Shown here piece by piece: positions 13,644 through 21,780 of a stretch of DNA of 35,489 nt (position 1 is its first letter; each line of letters starts with the position of its first letter). Under the pieces are notes generated by a model. The model was not told the origin of the DNA. It saw nothing but the letters and a program-made list of their open reading frames with translations, and did not search any database. Made by a program: the position numbers and the translations under genes. The stretch is from Bacteroidota bacterium (GTDB lineage: Bacteria > Bacteroidota > Bacteroidia > Chitinophagales > Chitinophagaceae): the NCBI GenBank assembly GCA_947487525.1, contig CANKWR010000015.1, positions 1-35,489 of the forward strand, read 5' to 3'.

Positions 13644-15146
13644 TTAAAACTTTGCAGGGGTGCCAAATTTTGGTATGCTCTTTTTTATGAAAGCCCTTAG
13701 GTGATCATTACTTGTTTCTAAATCCTCTTTGCGCAAGTACATCATGTGTCCACTGCGGTAGCCTTCCCAAAACATTCGGTCTTGAATTTTACCAGCAGGA
13801 TCCATTTGCCACATATTAAATTTTGCATTGAAATAATCACAAGCGCCATCATAATAACCAGATTGTACCAATACATTGAGGTAGGGATTTGCCATCATTG
13901 CCTGACGCAAATCGTCTCCAGTTCGGTTATTGGTATTGTCCCATGGGAAAGTAGGACCAAATATGTAATAGTTTAAATCGGTTTTATAACCCAACACATC
14001 TCTTAGGTAAATATTAATGGCAGGTGTAAAAGAGTGTTCCCAGCTTGTTAACTCGGCATTGTAGTCAGGACCAACGCCTGCGTCTTTTTTATCAATACCA
14101 ATATAACGTGAATCTAAGCGACCCACTGTTTTGCCCTGATCACGCAATAACTCTTTCCAGAAAAAGTCAAATGGAATTTCTAAATTTTGTTGGGTAACCG
14201 CAGTTTCACTGATACCAATATATTTAGCTAATTTTTTTACGACTTCTTTTTTCCTGGCCGGATCTAATACTCCACCTTGCATAATCGCAGGCAACAATTC
14301 ATTCACAGTAAACGTTTCCACTTCTGGTAAATATTTAGTCAGGTCCTTGCTTTGTAAATCGGCTGGTAATTTTTTATGGTACCAAGCGGTAGCTGCCATA
14401 TAAGGTACGCGCAAAGCTGCACTGGCAGGACCATCGCGCTTAATGCCCAAGTCGGTAGGTGAAACTAATATTACACCATTTAAAAACATCCAATGTTTGT
14501 TTTGTAATTCTAAAGACAATCCAGAAACACGGGTAGTTCCATAACTTTCACCAATTAAAAACTTAGGGGATGCCCATCTTTTATTTCTTCCTACAAAAGT
14601 ATTGATCCAATCCGCCAAATATTTTACATCGGCATTCACTCCAAAAAACTTTGAAGTTGGTGTGGCCTTATCTAAAATACGAGAGAAGCCAGTGTTCACT
14701 GGATCCACAAAAACAATGTCTGCTACATCAATAATGGATTGCGGGTTGTCCTCTATTCCATAGGGTTGTATTGGATAACCTTCGTCGTCAATTTTTAATT
14801 TTTTTGGGCTGGTATAACCTAAGTGCATCCAAACACTGGCGGTACCGGGTCCTCCATTGAATGAAATCACCAATGGACGCTCCTCCTTATTGGTAACATC
14901 CGTACGCTCATAGTAAACGTAAAACAAACCAGCCACTGCCTTTCCATCCTCATCCCAAACAGGGATGGTACCAGAAACCACTTTATACGGCACTTTTTGG
15001 CCTTTAATAGTCGCTTCTCCTTTTGCTTCGGTTTTGGTATCCAAGGAAAGCTCTCTTTTAAAACTTGGATTTTTGTCTTCTGTTTTTTGTGCTTGTACAG
15101 ATAAACTTAGCATCATCAACAAGGAAACCCATATTTTTTTTTGCAT
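13644..15146 (-). CDS. secreted S10 serine carboxypeptidase family protein
   Basis: A 500-residue exported peptidase with signal peptide MQKKIWVSLLMMLSLSVQAQ. The alpha/beta-hydrolase features of family S10 are intact: SFNGGPGTASVWMHLG (residues 95-110, oxyanion hole), the nucleophile S201 in LIGESYGTTR, the acid D433 in QSGYYDGACDYF, and H467 in YRSGHMMYL. The enzyme should release C-terminal residues from peptides in the periplasm or outside the cell. Family length is normal. It converges with the HxlR gene and diverges from gmk across 67 bases. The last codons are duplicated twice downstream, so its 3' end has been a recombination site, but the coding frame is complete. Confidence 0.9.
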   Translation of the reverse strand: MQKKIWVSLLMMLSLSVQAQKTEDKNPSFKRELSLDTKTEAKGEATIKGQKVPYKVVSGTIPVWDEDGKAVAGLFYVYYERTDVTNKEERPLVISFNGGPGTASVWMHLGYTSPKKLKIDDEGYPIQPYGIEDNPQSIIDVADIVFVDPVNTGFSRILDKATPTSKFFGVNADVKYLADWINTFVGRNKRWASPKFLIGESYGTTRVSGLSLELQNKHWMFLNGVILVSPTDLGIKRDGPASAALRVPYMAATAWYHKKLPADLQSKDLTKYLPEVETFTVNELLPAIMQGGVLDPARKKEVVKKLAKYIGISETAVTQQNLEIPFDFFWKELLRDQGKTVGRLDSRYIGIDKKDAGVGPDYNAELTSWEHSFTPAINIYLRDVLGYKTDLNYYIFGPTFPWDNTNNRTGDDLRQAMMANPYLNVLVQSGYYDGACDYFNAKFNMWQMDPAGKIQDRMFWEGYRSGHMMYLRKEDLETSNDHLRAFIKKSIPKFGTPAKF

Positions 15147-15202
15147 AACTCAGTATTTAAATAGTATGTATTATGATAGTTAAATATACGGCATAATTTA
15201 AT

Positions 15203-15210
15203 TAAATTTG
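15203..15210 (+). promoter_or_regulatory. -7 promoter box TAAATTTG only 3 bases before the gmk ATG
   Basis: A perfect TAnnTTTG match ending 3 bases before the start codon at 15214. If used, transcription would begin at or within a base or two of the ATG, giving a leaderless mRNA. Confidence 0.4.
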
Positions 15211-15213
15211 AGC

Positions 15214-15801
15214 ATGTCAACTAGTTTACAAAAAGTAATCATTTTAGCAGCTCCCTCAGGTGCTGGTAAAACGACCATCACTCAATATTTGTTGAAACGA
15301 TTTCCACGTTTAGCATTTTCTATTTCCGCCACTACACGTGCACCCAGAGGGGCAGAACAAGACGGTGTTGAATACCATTTTTTAAGCCTTGCAAAGTTTG
15401 AAGGCCTTATACATGAAAATGCTTTTTTAGAATACGAACAAGTATATGAAGGTGTTTACTATGGCACTTTAAAGTCAGAGCTAGCGCGCATTTGGGCCTT
15501 AGGCAAAGTACCTGTTTTAGATATTGATGTCAAGGGCGCCATTCAAGTGCAGCAACAATTGGGAGACAAAAGTCTTTCGGTATTTATCATGCCTCCTTCG
15601 GTTGAAACCTTAAAAGAACGTTTATTAAATAGACAAACCGAAACCGAGGAAAGTATTAAAACCAGAATTGACAAGGCCGAATATGAAATAAGTTTTAGCA
15701 ATCAATTTAATGTGATTGTAAAAAACGAAATTTTAGAAACGGCCTGTGCAGCGGCGGCGGATGTACTCATTGATTTTTTAGGACCCGATTTTACAAAATA
15801 A
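15214..15801 (+). CDS. gmk: guanylate kinase
   Basis: A 195-residue P-loop kinase that phosphorylates GMP to GDP with ATP. The Walker A loop APSGAGKT is at residues 13-20. It is followed by the GMP-binding region SATTRAPRGAEQDGVEYHFL, the lid around EYEQVYEGVYYGT, and VLDIDVKGAIQV. The chosen start is the ATG at 15214 (MSTSLQKVIILAAPSG); an in-frame TTG two codons earlier lies in the promoter box. No Shine-Dalgarno sequence is visible. It heads a plus-strand run with the SDR and M20 genes (gaps of 26 and 30 bases) that ends at the terminator at 18175. Confidence 0.95.
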   Translation: MSTSLQKVIILAAPSGAGKTTITQYLLKRFPRLAFSISATTRAPRGAEQDGVEYHFLSLAKFEGLIHENAFLEYEQVYEGVYYGTLKSELARIWALGKVPVLDIDVKGAIQVQQQLGDKSLSVFIMPPSVETLKERLLNRQTETEESIKTRIDKAEYEISFSNQFNVIVKNEILETACAAAADVLIDFLGPDFTK

Positions 15802-15827
15802 TAATTTAAAAATTAAAACAAATAGCT

Positions 15828-16646
15828 ATGTCATTGCAAGGAAAAACAGTGTTTATCACCGGAGGAAGTAGGGGCATAGGAAAGGCCATTGCTTTAAAGC
15901 TGGCAGGCGCTGGCGCTAATATTGTGATTGCCGCTAAGTCGGTGGAGGAGGATCCACGTTTGGGGGGCACTATTTATTCAGCAGCAGCCGAAGTAGAAGC
16001 ATTGGGTGTGCAAGCTTTAGCCGTACAAGTGGATATTAGAGACGAGGCACAAATTGCCAACGCCATCAAGCAAACCGTTGATAAATTCGGTGGCATTGAT
16101 ATTGTCATTAATAATGCATCGGCCATTCAATTAACCGATACCGAAGGCACACCTAGCAAGCGATTTGATTTGATGCATAGTATCAATGTGCGTGGCACTT
16201 TTTTAGTAGTACAACATGCTTTGCCTTATTTGAAAAAATCATCGCATGCACATATCCTTACTTTATCGCCCCCCATTAATTTAGATCCAAAATGGATTGG
16301 ACCACATATTGCCTACACCATTACTAAATACGATATGAGTATGATGGCTATTGGATGGGCACATGAATTAAAAGAAGACGGCATTGCTTCCAACGCATTG
16401 TGGCCGCGCACGACCATTGATACCGCTGCAGTTCGAAATTTATTGGGAGGCGAAATGTTGGCGAATATGAGTCGCACACCCGCCATACTTGCGGACGCTG
16501 CTTTTCACATTTTGTCAAAAGAAAAATTAGCCTATACCGGGAAAACATTTATTGACGAGGAAGTAATGGCAGCAGAAGGGGTCACTGACTTATCGGGCTA
16601 TTCGGTAGTGCCAGGAGCTGAACTATTCACCGATTTATTTTTATAA
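15828..16646 (+). CDS. SDR-family oxidoreductase, HSDL2-like
   Basis: A 272-residue short-chain dehydrogenase. The NAD(P)-binding TGGSRGIG is at residues 11-18, NNAS at 95-98, S147 in LTLSPP, and the catalytic Y163-x-x-x-K167 in AYTITKYDM. The IAAKSVEEDPRLGGTIYSAA stretch and the LWPRTTIDTAA loop match the SDR branch that includes human HSDL2 and bacterial relatives. The substrate of that branch is unclear; some act on fatty-acyl or steroid-like alcohols. It is cytosolic, without a signal sequence. It lies 26 bases after gmk and 30 before the M20 gene on the same strand. Confidence 0.88.
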   Translation: MSLQGKTVFITGGSRGIGKAIALKLAGAGANIVIAAKSVEEDPRLGGTIYSAAAEVEALGVQALAVQVDIRDEAQIANAIKQTVDKFGGIDIVINNASAIQLTDTEGTPSKRFDLMHSINVRGTFLVVQHALPYLKKSSHAHILTLSPPINLDPKWIGPHIAYTITKYDMSMMAIGWAHELKEDGIASNALWPRTTIDTAAVRNLLGGEMLANMSRTPAILADAAFHILSKEKLAYTGKTFIDEEVMAAEGVTDLSGYSVVPGAELFTDLFL

Positions 16647-16676
16647 AATATTTTATCAATACCACAATCAAATTCA

Positions 16677-18140
16677 ATGAAACATTTTTTAATGGTAGGA
16701 TTATTACTGACTACTTTAAGTAGCAACGCACAAAAAAAAGGAAAGCAGGATGCAAACGCGGTTGCCATTAATGCAAATAAAGAGGCAGTGATTAAATCCT
16801 TAACAGCTAGTTATGAAGGGGATAAAAAAACCGCTTTACAAATATGGGATTTTGCCGAAGTGGGTTATAAAGAAAATAAAAGTGCCGCTTTACATATTCA
16901 ACATTTAAAGGATGCTGGCTTTACGGTAGAAACGGGTGTAGCGGGCATTCCTACTGCATTTGTAGCTACCTATGGTAGTGGATCACCTACCATTGGAATT
17001 TTAGCTGAATACGATGCGTTACCGGGTATTACTCAAAACGCAGTGGCTGAAAAATCACCTGCTGCGGGTAAAAATTCGGGCCACGCCTGCGGTCACCATT
17101 TATTTGGTACGGCAAGTGTGTCTTCGAGTATTGCCATTAAAGAATTAATTGCTGCTGGTAAATTAAAAGGCACCATCAAAGTATATGGTTGTCCTGCCGA
17201 AGAAGGGGGAAGTGGTAAAGTATTTTTAGTACGTGCTGGTTTATTTAATGATTTAGATGCAGTGATTCATTGGCATCCCGATGATGTAAATGCGGTGTCA
17301 ACCACAAGTGCGCTTGCCAACAAATCGGCTAAATTTAAATTTTATGGTATTTCTGCTCATGCTGCAGCAGCGCCTGATCAAGGTCGATCTGCTTTAGATG
17401 CAGTGGAAGCGATGGATAATATGGTGAATATGATGCGTGAGCATATTCCACAAGAAACAAGAATACATTATGTGATTACCAATGGCGGAAAAGCACCAAA
17501 TGTAATTCCTGATTTTGCCGAAGTATATTACTATGTGCGACATCCAAAACGCAAGGATGTAGTAGAAATTTTTGATAGAGTCGTAAAAGCGGCCGAAGGT
17601 GCTGCATTGGGAACAGGTACCACCATGAAATATGATATCATTGGTGGAACACATGATTTATTAATTAATCGTTCACTGGCCGAAGTCATGCAAACCAATT
17701 TAGAAAAAGTAGGCGGCGTTACTTATACAGAAGAAGAAAAAGCTTTTGCTAAAAAATTACAGCCCACCTTTATTGGAGCACCAGTAGCAGTTGAAACCGC
17801 AGGCACCGTGAAGCCATTAAGTTTTATTTCAGAAGGCAACACTGGATCCACCGATGTAGGTGATGTGAGTTATACAAAGCCAACAGTTGGCTTACGTGGC
17901 GCCACCTGGGTTCCAGGAACACCGGCGCATAGCTGGCAAGCCATTGCGAGTGGGGGTACCGAAATTGGTACTAAAGGAATGTTGGTGGCGAGTAAAACAA
18001 TGGCGATGACCGCGATTGATTTAATGAGTAACCCAATTTTAATCCAAAAAGCAACTGAAGAATTTAAAGTGAGTATTGGAGATTATAAATACAAAGCATT
18101 GTTAGGAGATATCAAACCAGCATTGAACTATCGTGATTAG
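16677..18140 (+). CDS. secreted M20-family amidohydrolase, AbgB-like
   Basis: A 487-residue zinc amidohydrolase with signal peptide MKHFLMVGLLLTTLSSNAQ. Metal-binding and catalytic motifs of the M20D/AbgB branch are present: AEYDALPG (110-117), GHACGHH with C138 and H140, PAEEGG with E175/E176, and the H-x-D block HWHPDD around H200. The dimerisation domain begins with GISAHAAAAPDQGRSALDAV. Relatives cleave p-aminobenzoyl-glutamate or N-acyl amino acids. The substrate here is unknown, and export suggests a periplasmic scavenging role. It is the last gene before the terminator shared with the convergent lysS. Confidence 0.88.
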   Translation: MKHFLMVGLLLTTLSSNAQKKGKQDANAVAINANKEAVIKSLTASYEGDKKTALQIWDFAEVGYKENKSAALHIQHLKDAGFTVETGVAGIPTAFVATYGSGSPTIGILAEYDALPGITQNAVAEKSPAAGKNSGHACGHHLFGTASVSSSIAIKELIAAGKLKGTIKVYGCPAEEGGSGKVFLVRAGLFNDLDAVIHWHPDDVNAVSTTSALANKSAKFKFYGISAHAAAAPDQGRSALDAVEAMDNMVNMMREHIPQETRIHYVITNGGKAPNVIPDFAEVYYYVRHPKRKDVVEIFDRVVKAAEGAALGTGTTMKYDIIGGTHDLLINRSLAEVMQTNLEKVGGVTYTEEEKAFAKKLQPTFIGAPVAVETAGTVKPLSFISEGNTGSTDVGDVSYTKPTVGLRGATWVPGTPAHSWQAIASGGTEIGTKGMLVASKTMAMTAIDLMSNPILIQKATEEFKVSIGDYKYKALLGDIKPALNYRD

Positions 18141-18174
18141 GGCGCCTCGATTTAGTTTACTTCTTAAGTTTACA

Positions 18175-18204
18175 AAAAAGGCCACTCAAATGAGTGGCCT
18201 TTTT
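18175..18204. terminator. bidirectional terminator between the M20 gene and lysS
   Basis: AAAAAGGCCACTCA (18175-18188) pairs perfectly with TGAGTGGCCTTTTT (18191-18204) around a 2-base loop, with T runs on both strands. The two genes converge on it. Confidence 0.9.
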
Positions 18205-18238
18205 AATTATTTGTATGTTTTAATTTTTTCTTTGATGA

Positions 18239-19765
18239 CTAGTCCTTCCCAAAGGCTTCTGGGCGCATTTGCGGGAAGAACAATACGTCTTGTATAGAGG
18301 GTTGGTTTAACATCATCATACACAAACGATCTATCCCAATACCAATACCCGAAGTCGGTGGCATACCATATTCCAATGCCCTTAAAAAGTCATGGTCAAT
18401 AAACATAGCTTCGTCGTCTCCTCTTTCCATAAGTGCCAACTGATCCTCAAAACGCTTACGTTGATCAATCGGGTCATTTAATTCCGAATACGCGTTGGCC
18501 AATTCTTTGCCATTCACCATTAATTCAAAACGCTCTACCAAACCTTCAATGGTTCTGTGTTTTTTAGTCAAGGGACTCATTTCCACTGGATAATCAATAA
18601 TAAAAGTAGGTTGTGTATAAGTGTGCTCACTGGTCGCACCGAAAATTTCGTCAATTAATTTTCCTTTTCCAATGGTGGGTGCCACATCTATTTTCAAAGT
18701 CTTACACACTTCTCTTAAGCCCGCTTCGTCCATACCGCTAATATCAATGCCGGTATTTTCTTTAATGGCATCCATAATACTAACGCGGCGATAAGGTGCT
18801 TTAAAGTCAATGGTTTTATCACCTACTGTTAATTCAGTTTTACCGTGTAGGGTCAATGCAATTTTTTCAAACAGCTGCTCGGTAATTTCCATCATCCAGA
18901 AATAATCCTTGTAAGCAGTATACCATTCTAAAACGGTAAATTCTGGATTGTGCGTACGATCCATTCCTTCGTTACGAAAATTGCGGCTAAACTCATACAC
19001 CCAATCAAATCCACCTACAATTAATCGCTTTAAATACAATTCATTGGCGATGCGCAAATAAAAGGGCACATCTAGCGCATTATGATGCGTAATAAAAGGC
19101 CTTGCTGCTGCTCCACCCGGAATGGCTTGCAATACGGGCGTATCTACTTCCAAAGCACCACGTGTATTTAAAAACTCGCGAATGGTATTCATTAACACCG
19201 TACGCTTAGCGAATGTTTCTTTTACAGTTGGGTTGATAATTAAATCGGCATAACGCTGACGGTACCTGAACTCTGGATCGGTTACCGCATCAAATGTATT
19301 TCCTTCCTCGTCTCTCTTTACTACCGGCAATGGCTTTAAAGATTTTGCCAATAAAGTAACCGTACTAGCATGTAAAGAAGTTTCGCCCGTCTTGGTAATA
19401 AATACATAACCTGTTGCACCTATAATATCCCCTAGGTCCATACCGTTTTTAGTAAGTACCTCCCAATAAGTCTTGTCCTCGTCGGGGCAAATTTCGTCTC
19501 TCTTTATATATAGCTGGAAAATGCCGTCGTTGTCCTGAATTTTCACAAATAACACTTTGCCCTTGTCATTCACACTCATAATTCTACCCGCAACACAAAC
19601 CGAAGCATAGTTGTCTTTAGTTTCTTCTGAGAAGTTTTGCTTTATTTCCGCTGAATAGTGTGAAACAGGATATAATGGCGCTGGGTATGGATTGATGCCC
19701 GCAGCTTCTAAAATTTGGAGCTTTTCTCTTCTAATAATCTCTTGTTCTGATAAATCTTGACTCAT
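18239..19765 (-). CDS. lysS: lysine--tRNA ligase (class II)
   Basis: A 508-residue class II synthetase that charges tRNA-Lys. The N-terminal OB-fold anticodon-binding domain (about residues 50-160, VCVAGRIMSVNDKGKVLFVK) is followed by the catalytic core with FRNEGMDRTHNPEFTVLEWY (motif 2) and SGIGIGIDRLCMMM (motif 3). The frame is open 14 codons further to an upstream start at 19807. The ATG at 19765, giving MSQDLSEQEIIRREKL, fits the family, and the TACTTTTG promoter box lies between the two starts, so 19765 is chosen. The upstream pseudouridine synthase gene ends 42 bases before, on the same strand. Confidence 0.95.
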   Translation of the reverse strand: MSQDLSEQEIIRREKLQILEAAGINPYPAPLYPVSHYSAEIKQNFSEETKDNYASVCVAGRIMSVNDKGKVLFVKIQDNDGIFQLYIKRDEICPDEDKTYWEVLTKNGMDLGDIIGATGYVFITKTGETSLHASTVTLLAKSLKPLPVVKRDEEGNTFDAVTDPEFRYRQRYADLIINPTVKETFAKRTVLMNTIREFLNTRGALEVDTPVLQAIPGGAAARPFITHHNALDVPFYLRIANELYLKRLIVGGFDWVYEFSRNFRNEGMDRTHNPEFTVLEWYTAYKDYFWMMEITEQLFEKIALTLHGKTELTVGDKTIDFKAPYRRVSIMDAIKENTGIDISGMDEAGLREVCKTLKIDVAPTIGKGKLIDEIFGATSEHTYTQPTFIIDYPVEMSPLTKKHRTIEGLVERFELMVNGKELANAYSELNDPIDQRKRFEDQLALMERGDDEAMFIDHDFLRALEYGMPPTSGIGIGIDRLCMMMLNQPSIQDVLFFPQMRPEAFGKD

Positions 19766-19784
19766 TGATATGGTATTAATACCG

Positions 19785-19792
19785 CAAAAGTA
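19785..19792 (-). promoter_or_regulatory. -7 promoter box TACTTTTG for lysS
   Basis: A perfect TAnnTTTG match on the minus strand, 19 bases before the lysS ATG at 19765. It rules out the longer upstream start at 19807 if used. Confidence 0.55.
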
Positions 19793-19807
19793 AAACTTAA
19801 CGAGCAA

Positions 19808-20389
19808 TTAGCGAAAGAAGCCTGCTTTTACTTCTTGTGCTGTCAAAGAAAGTAAATCTCCAGGTTGCATTGTAGAAATGGTATAATTGCCCATTTGTGC
19901 CCTTATTAATCTTAATACGGGAAATCCAACAGCCGCAAACATTTTTCGCACCTGTCTATTTTTTCCCTCCGTGAGCGTTATGGCAGCCCAAGTGGCTGGA
20001 ATAGATTTTCTAAATCGAATCGGTGGATTGCGATCCGGCACTTGAAGATCATCGGGCAATAGTTTTACGGTGGCTTGTTTTGTTTGGTATTGCTTACCAT
20101 CAATATTAATCATCACCCCTTTTGACAATGCATTTGCTGCAGCCATGGTGATGGCTCCATCCACTTGTACCCAATAGGTTCTTTGATGTTCAAAGCTTGG
20201 ATGTAATAATTGATGATTGATGCTTGCATCGTTGGTTAACAACAATAAACCTTCACTATCATAATCTAATCTTCCTACCGGATAAACGTCTTTTTCTACT
20301 TCAATAATGTCTTTCAAACATCTTTTACCGCCTTCGGAAGTAAATTGAGAAAGCACCTGAAAGGGTTTATATAATAAGTAGTATTGCAT
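19808..20389 (-). CDS. RluE/RsuA-type rRNA pseudouridine synthase
   Basis: A 193-residue pseudouridine synthase of the RsuA/RluB/RluE/RluF family. The catalytic motif GRLDYDSEGLLLLTND places the nucleophile at D42, and GKNRQVRKMFAAVGFPVLRL is the conserved C-terminal block. The protein starts directly with YYLLYKPFQVLSQF and has no N-terminal S4 domain, as in RluE, which modifies U2457 of 23S rRNA in E. coli. The site in this organism is inferred. The ATG at 20389 is preferred to a TTG one codon before it. A minus-oriented terminator lies just upstream of the start. Confidence 0.88.
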   Translation of the reverse strand: MQYYLLYKPFQVLSQFTSEGGKRCLKDIIEVEKDVYPVGRLDYDSEGLLLLTNDASINHQLLHPSFEHQRTYWVQVDGAITMAAANALSKGVMINIDGKQYQTKQATVKLLPDDLQVPDRNPPIRFRKSIPATWAAITLTEGKNRQVRKMFAAVGFPVLRLIRAQMGNYTISTMQPGDLLSLTAQEVKAGFFR

Positions 20390-20402
20390 CAATTGGTATG
20401 TC

Positions 20403-20432
20403 TAAAAAAACAAAGTCCCACTGATGTGGGAC
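20403..20432 (-). terminator. orphan terminator upstream of the pseudouridine synthase gene
   Basis: GTCCCAC (20415-20421) and GTGGGAC (20426-20432) form a 7-bp stem with a 4-base loop. On the minus strand it is followed by TTTGTTTTTTT. It points leftward, yet the nearest minus-strand protein gene to its right ends at 21781, behind a plus-strand gene. It therefore implies a transcript starting in the gap. Confidence 0.75.
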
Positions 20433-20505
20433 CTCGTATATAGATGGGTTAGTAAGTACGGGAATAGAATTCCCATAACAATATTAAATATACTTTATCC
20501 TAATT
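20403..20505 (-). ncRNA. candidate small structured RNA (6S-like hairpin plus terminator)
   Basis: On the minus strand, GUAUAU (20493-20488) can close on AUAUAC (20441-20436). The enclosed arm contains a GGGAA-UUCUA-UUCCC hairpin (20474-20460) separated from the closing stem by large unpaired sides. The terminator hairpin follows directly. A long hairpin with a central bubble and about 100 bases in length is the layout of 6S RNA, and Bacteroidota are known to have a divergent 6S family. No -7 box with a perfect match is seen; AATTTTTG near 20506-20513 has one mismatch. The identity is inference. Confidence 0.4.
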
Positions 20506-20820
20506 CAAAAATTTTTTTAAACAAATTTTTTGGGGTTATCCACAAATGGGTCCTTTATAGGACATCAAATAAATTTATTTTATGACACTTTTTAATGAAT
20601 AATTTAGAAATTTTTTGTTGTGATTTAATTTCTCACTTCGCTGAAACTATTGTAAATAAAGGATTTCAAGAGATTGCAATTTTTTAAAAACAATATTTTA
20701 CAATCAGCATGCTAAGTTGAATTCACTGTTTTGAAGTCATAATTTTCAGGAGAAAAACGGGAAAAAAATTTTTTTACAAAAAACCCTCGTTACCTTTGAT
20801 TTAGGCCAAAAAACACAAAT
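20433..20820. other. AT-rich gap with a consensus DnaA box
   Basis: The 431-base gap between the pseudouridine synthase and lpxD starts has no credible ORF. It holds the candidate small RNA, a perfect TTATCCACA DnaA box at 20536-20544 in very AT-rich surroundings, a small GTCC-TTTATA-GGAC hairpin (about 20550-20563), and the lpxD promoter at its right end. I find no second consensus DnaA box, so an origin is not established. Confidence 0.6.
20791..20798 (+). promoter_or_regulatory. -7 promoter box TACCTTTG for lpxD
   Basis: A perfect TAnnTTTG match 22 bases before the ATG at 20821, preceded by an A/T tract of more than 20 bases. Confidence 0.6.
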
Positions 20821-21771
20821 ATGCAGCTTATCGCACCCGTTTCCATTAAATGGTTATCCGAATTAATAGGAGCAGAAATTATTGGAAATGATCAACTAGA
20901 AATTACTGGAGTGAATGAAATTCATCAAGTAGAAAAAGGAGATGTCGTGTTTGTTGATCATCCAAAATATTATGATACCTGTTTAAATAGTGCAGCTAGC
21001 TGCATTATTATCAATAATAAAGAAGTGATGATACCTAGTGGGAAAGCATTATTGTATTGCGCAGATCCTTTTGAAGCCTATTTAACCATAATAAAGCATT
21101 TTAAACCACTTCACATTAATGAAAAAGCAATTAGTGATGACTTAATAGTGGGGGAAGGAACAGTAATCATGCCCCATGTTTTTATTGGCAACAATGTGCG
21201 CATTGGAAAAAATTGCATCATTTATCCTGGGGTAACTATTTTAGCAGATACAATAATTGGAGATGAAGTTATCATACAAGCCAACACGGTGATTGGTGGT
21301 GATGCTTTTTATTATAATACTAAAAAGAATCGACCTGCCTGGTATAAAAAAATGTTGAGCTGTGGTAGAGTGGTGTTAGAAGATAAAGTAGAAATTGGAT
21401 GTGGTTGTACCATTGACCGCGGAGTAAGTGGAGACACAAAAATTGGCATGGGGACCAAAATTGACAATATGGTACATATTGGCCATGATACCCAAACTGC
21501 CGAAAACTGTTTAATCGCTGCACAAGTGGGTATTGCTGGGGGTGTTAAACTAGAAGCGGGCGTAACCCTTTGGGGGCAGGTAGGAGTGGGTAAGACCTTA
21601 ACGATTGGAGAAAATGCAGTGGTCTTGGCACAAGCAGGTGTTCCAAGCTCTATCAAAGGCAATAAAATATATATGGGATTCCCTGCCGAAGATGCAAGCA
21701 TTAAGCGTAGAGAATATGTTTGGATTAAACGTATCCCTGAACTTTGGAAAAAGGTAATGGAGCAGAAATAA
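20821..21771 (+). CDS. lpxD: LpxD-type UDP-3-O-acylglucosamine N-acyltransferase
   Basis: A 316-residue acyltransferase. Residues 1-100 form the LpxD uridine-binding domain (GVNEIHQVEKGDVVFVDHPK, ADPFEAYLTIIKHF), and 105-290 a left-handed beta-helix of hexapeptide repeats (VGEGTVIMPHVFIGNNVRIG). The catalytic base aligns with H222 in VHIGHDTQTAENCLIAAQ. LpxD adds the N-linked hydroxyacyl chain to the lipid A precursor. At 316 residues it is shorter than the ~340 of typical LpxD. Bacteroidota often encode two LpxD-like proteins, so this may be the second paralogue rather than the main enzyme of the lpxA/lpxC cluster. It stands alone between a long upstream gap and a convergent SDR. Confidence 0.82.
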   Translation: MQLIAPVSIKWLSELIGAEIIGNDQLEITGVNEIHQVEKGDVVFVDHPKYYDTCLNSAASCIIINNKEVMIPSGKALLYCADPFEAYLTIIKHFKPLHINEKAISDDLIVGEGTVIMPHVFIGNNVRIGKNCIIYPGVTILADTIIGDEVIIQANTVIGGDAFYYNTKKNRPAWYKKMLSCGRVVLEDKVEIGCGCTIDRGVSGDTKIGMGTKIDNMVHIGHDTQTAENCLIAAQVGIAGGVKLEAGVTLWGQVGVGKTLTIGENAVVLAQAGVPSSIKGNKIYMGFPAEDASIKRREYVWIKRIPELWKKVMEQK

Positions 21772-21780
21772 AAGTGGCGC

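Larger units (their letters stand above)
13446..13673. repeat. three copies of the S10 peptidase gene's 3' end
   Basis: TTAAAACTTTGCAGG, followed by GGTGCCAA or a variant, occurs at about 13456-13477, 13618-13639 (variant GTGTAGCGAG) and 13644-13666 (the true gene end). Copies one and two share a longer unit of about 41 bases (13446-13486 and 13608-13648) that begins AATTAGCGAC and ends GTATTAAA. On the minus strand each encodes the tail GTPAKF-stop or part of it. This points to local duplication beside the gene. Confidence 0.75.

Noticed and set aside
13406..13673. CRISPR-like array of hairpins and repeats
   Set aside because: There are only two or three copies, the spacing is uneven, there are no uniform spacers and no cas genes; the repeats match the neighbouring gene end.
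19766..19807. upstream start adding 14 residues to LysS
   Set aside because: The TACTTTTG promoter box lies within that extension, and the family N-terminus starts at MSQDLSEQE.
20433..20820. confirmed chromosomal origin
   Set aside because: Only one perfect DnaA box is visible and dnaA is absent; kept as a low-weight observation.
21312..21701. minus-strand open frame of 129 codons inside lpxD
   Set aside because: It is antisense to the hexapeptide-repeat region, whose regular codon pattern keeps the opposite frame open.
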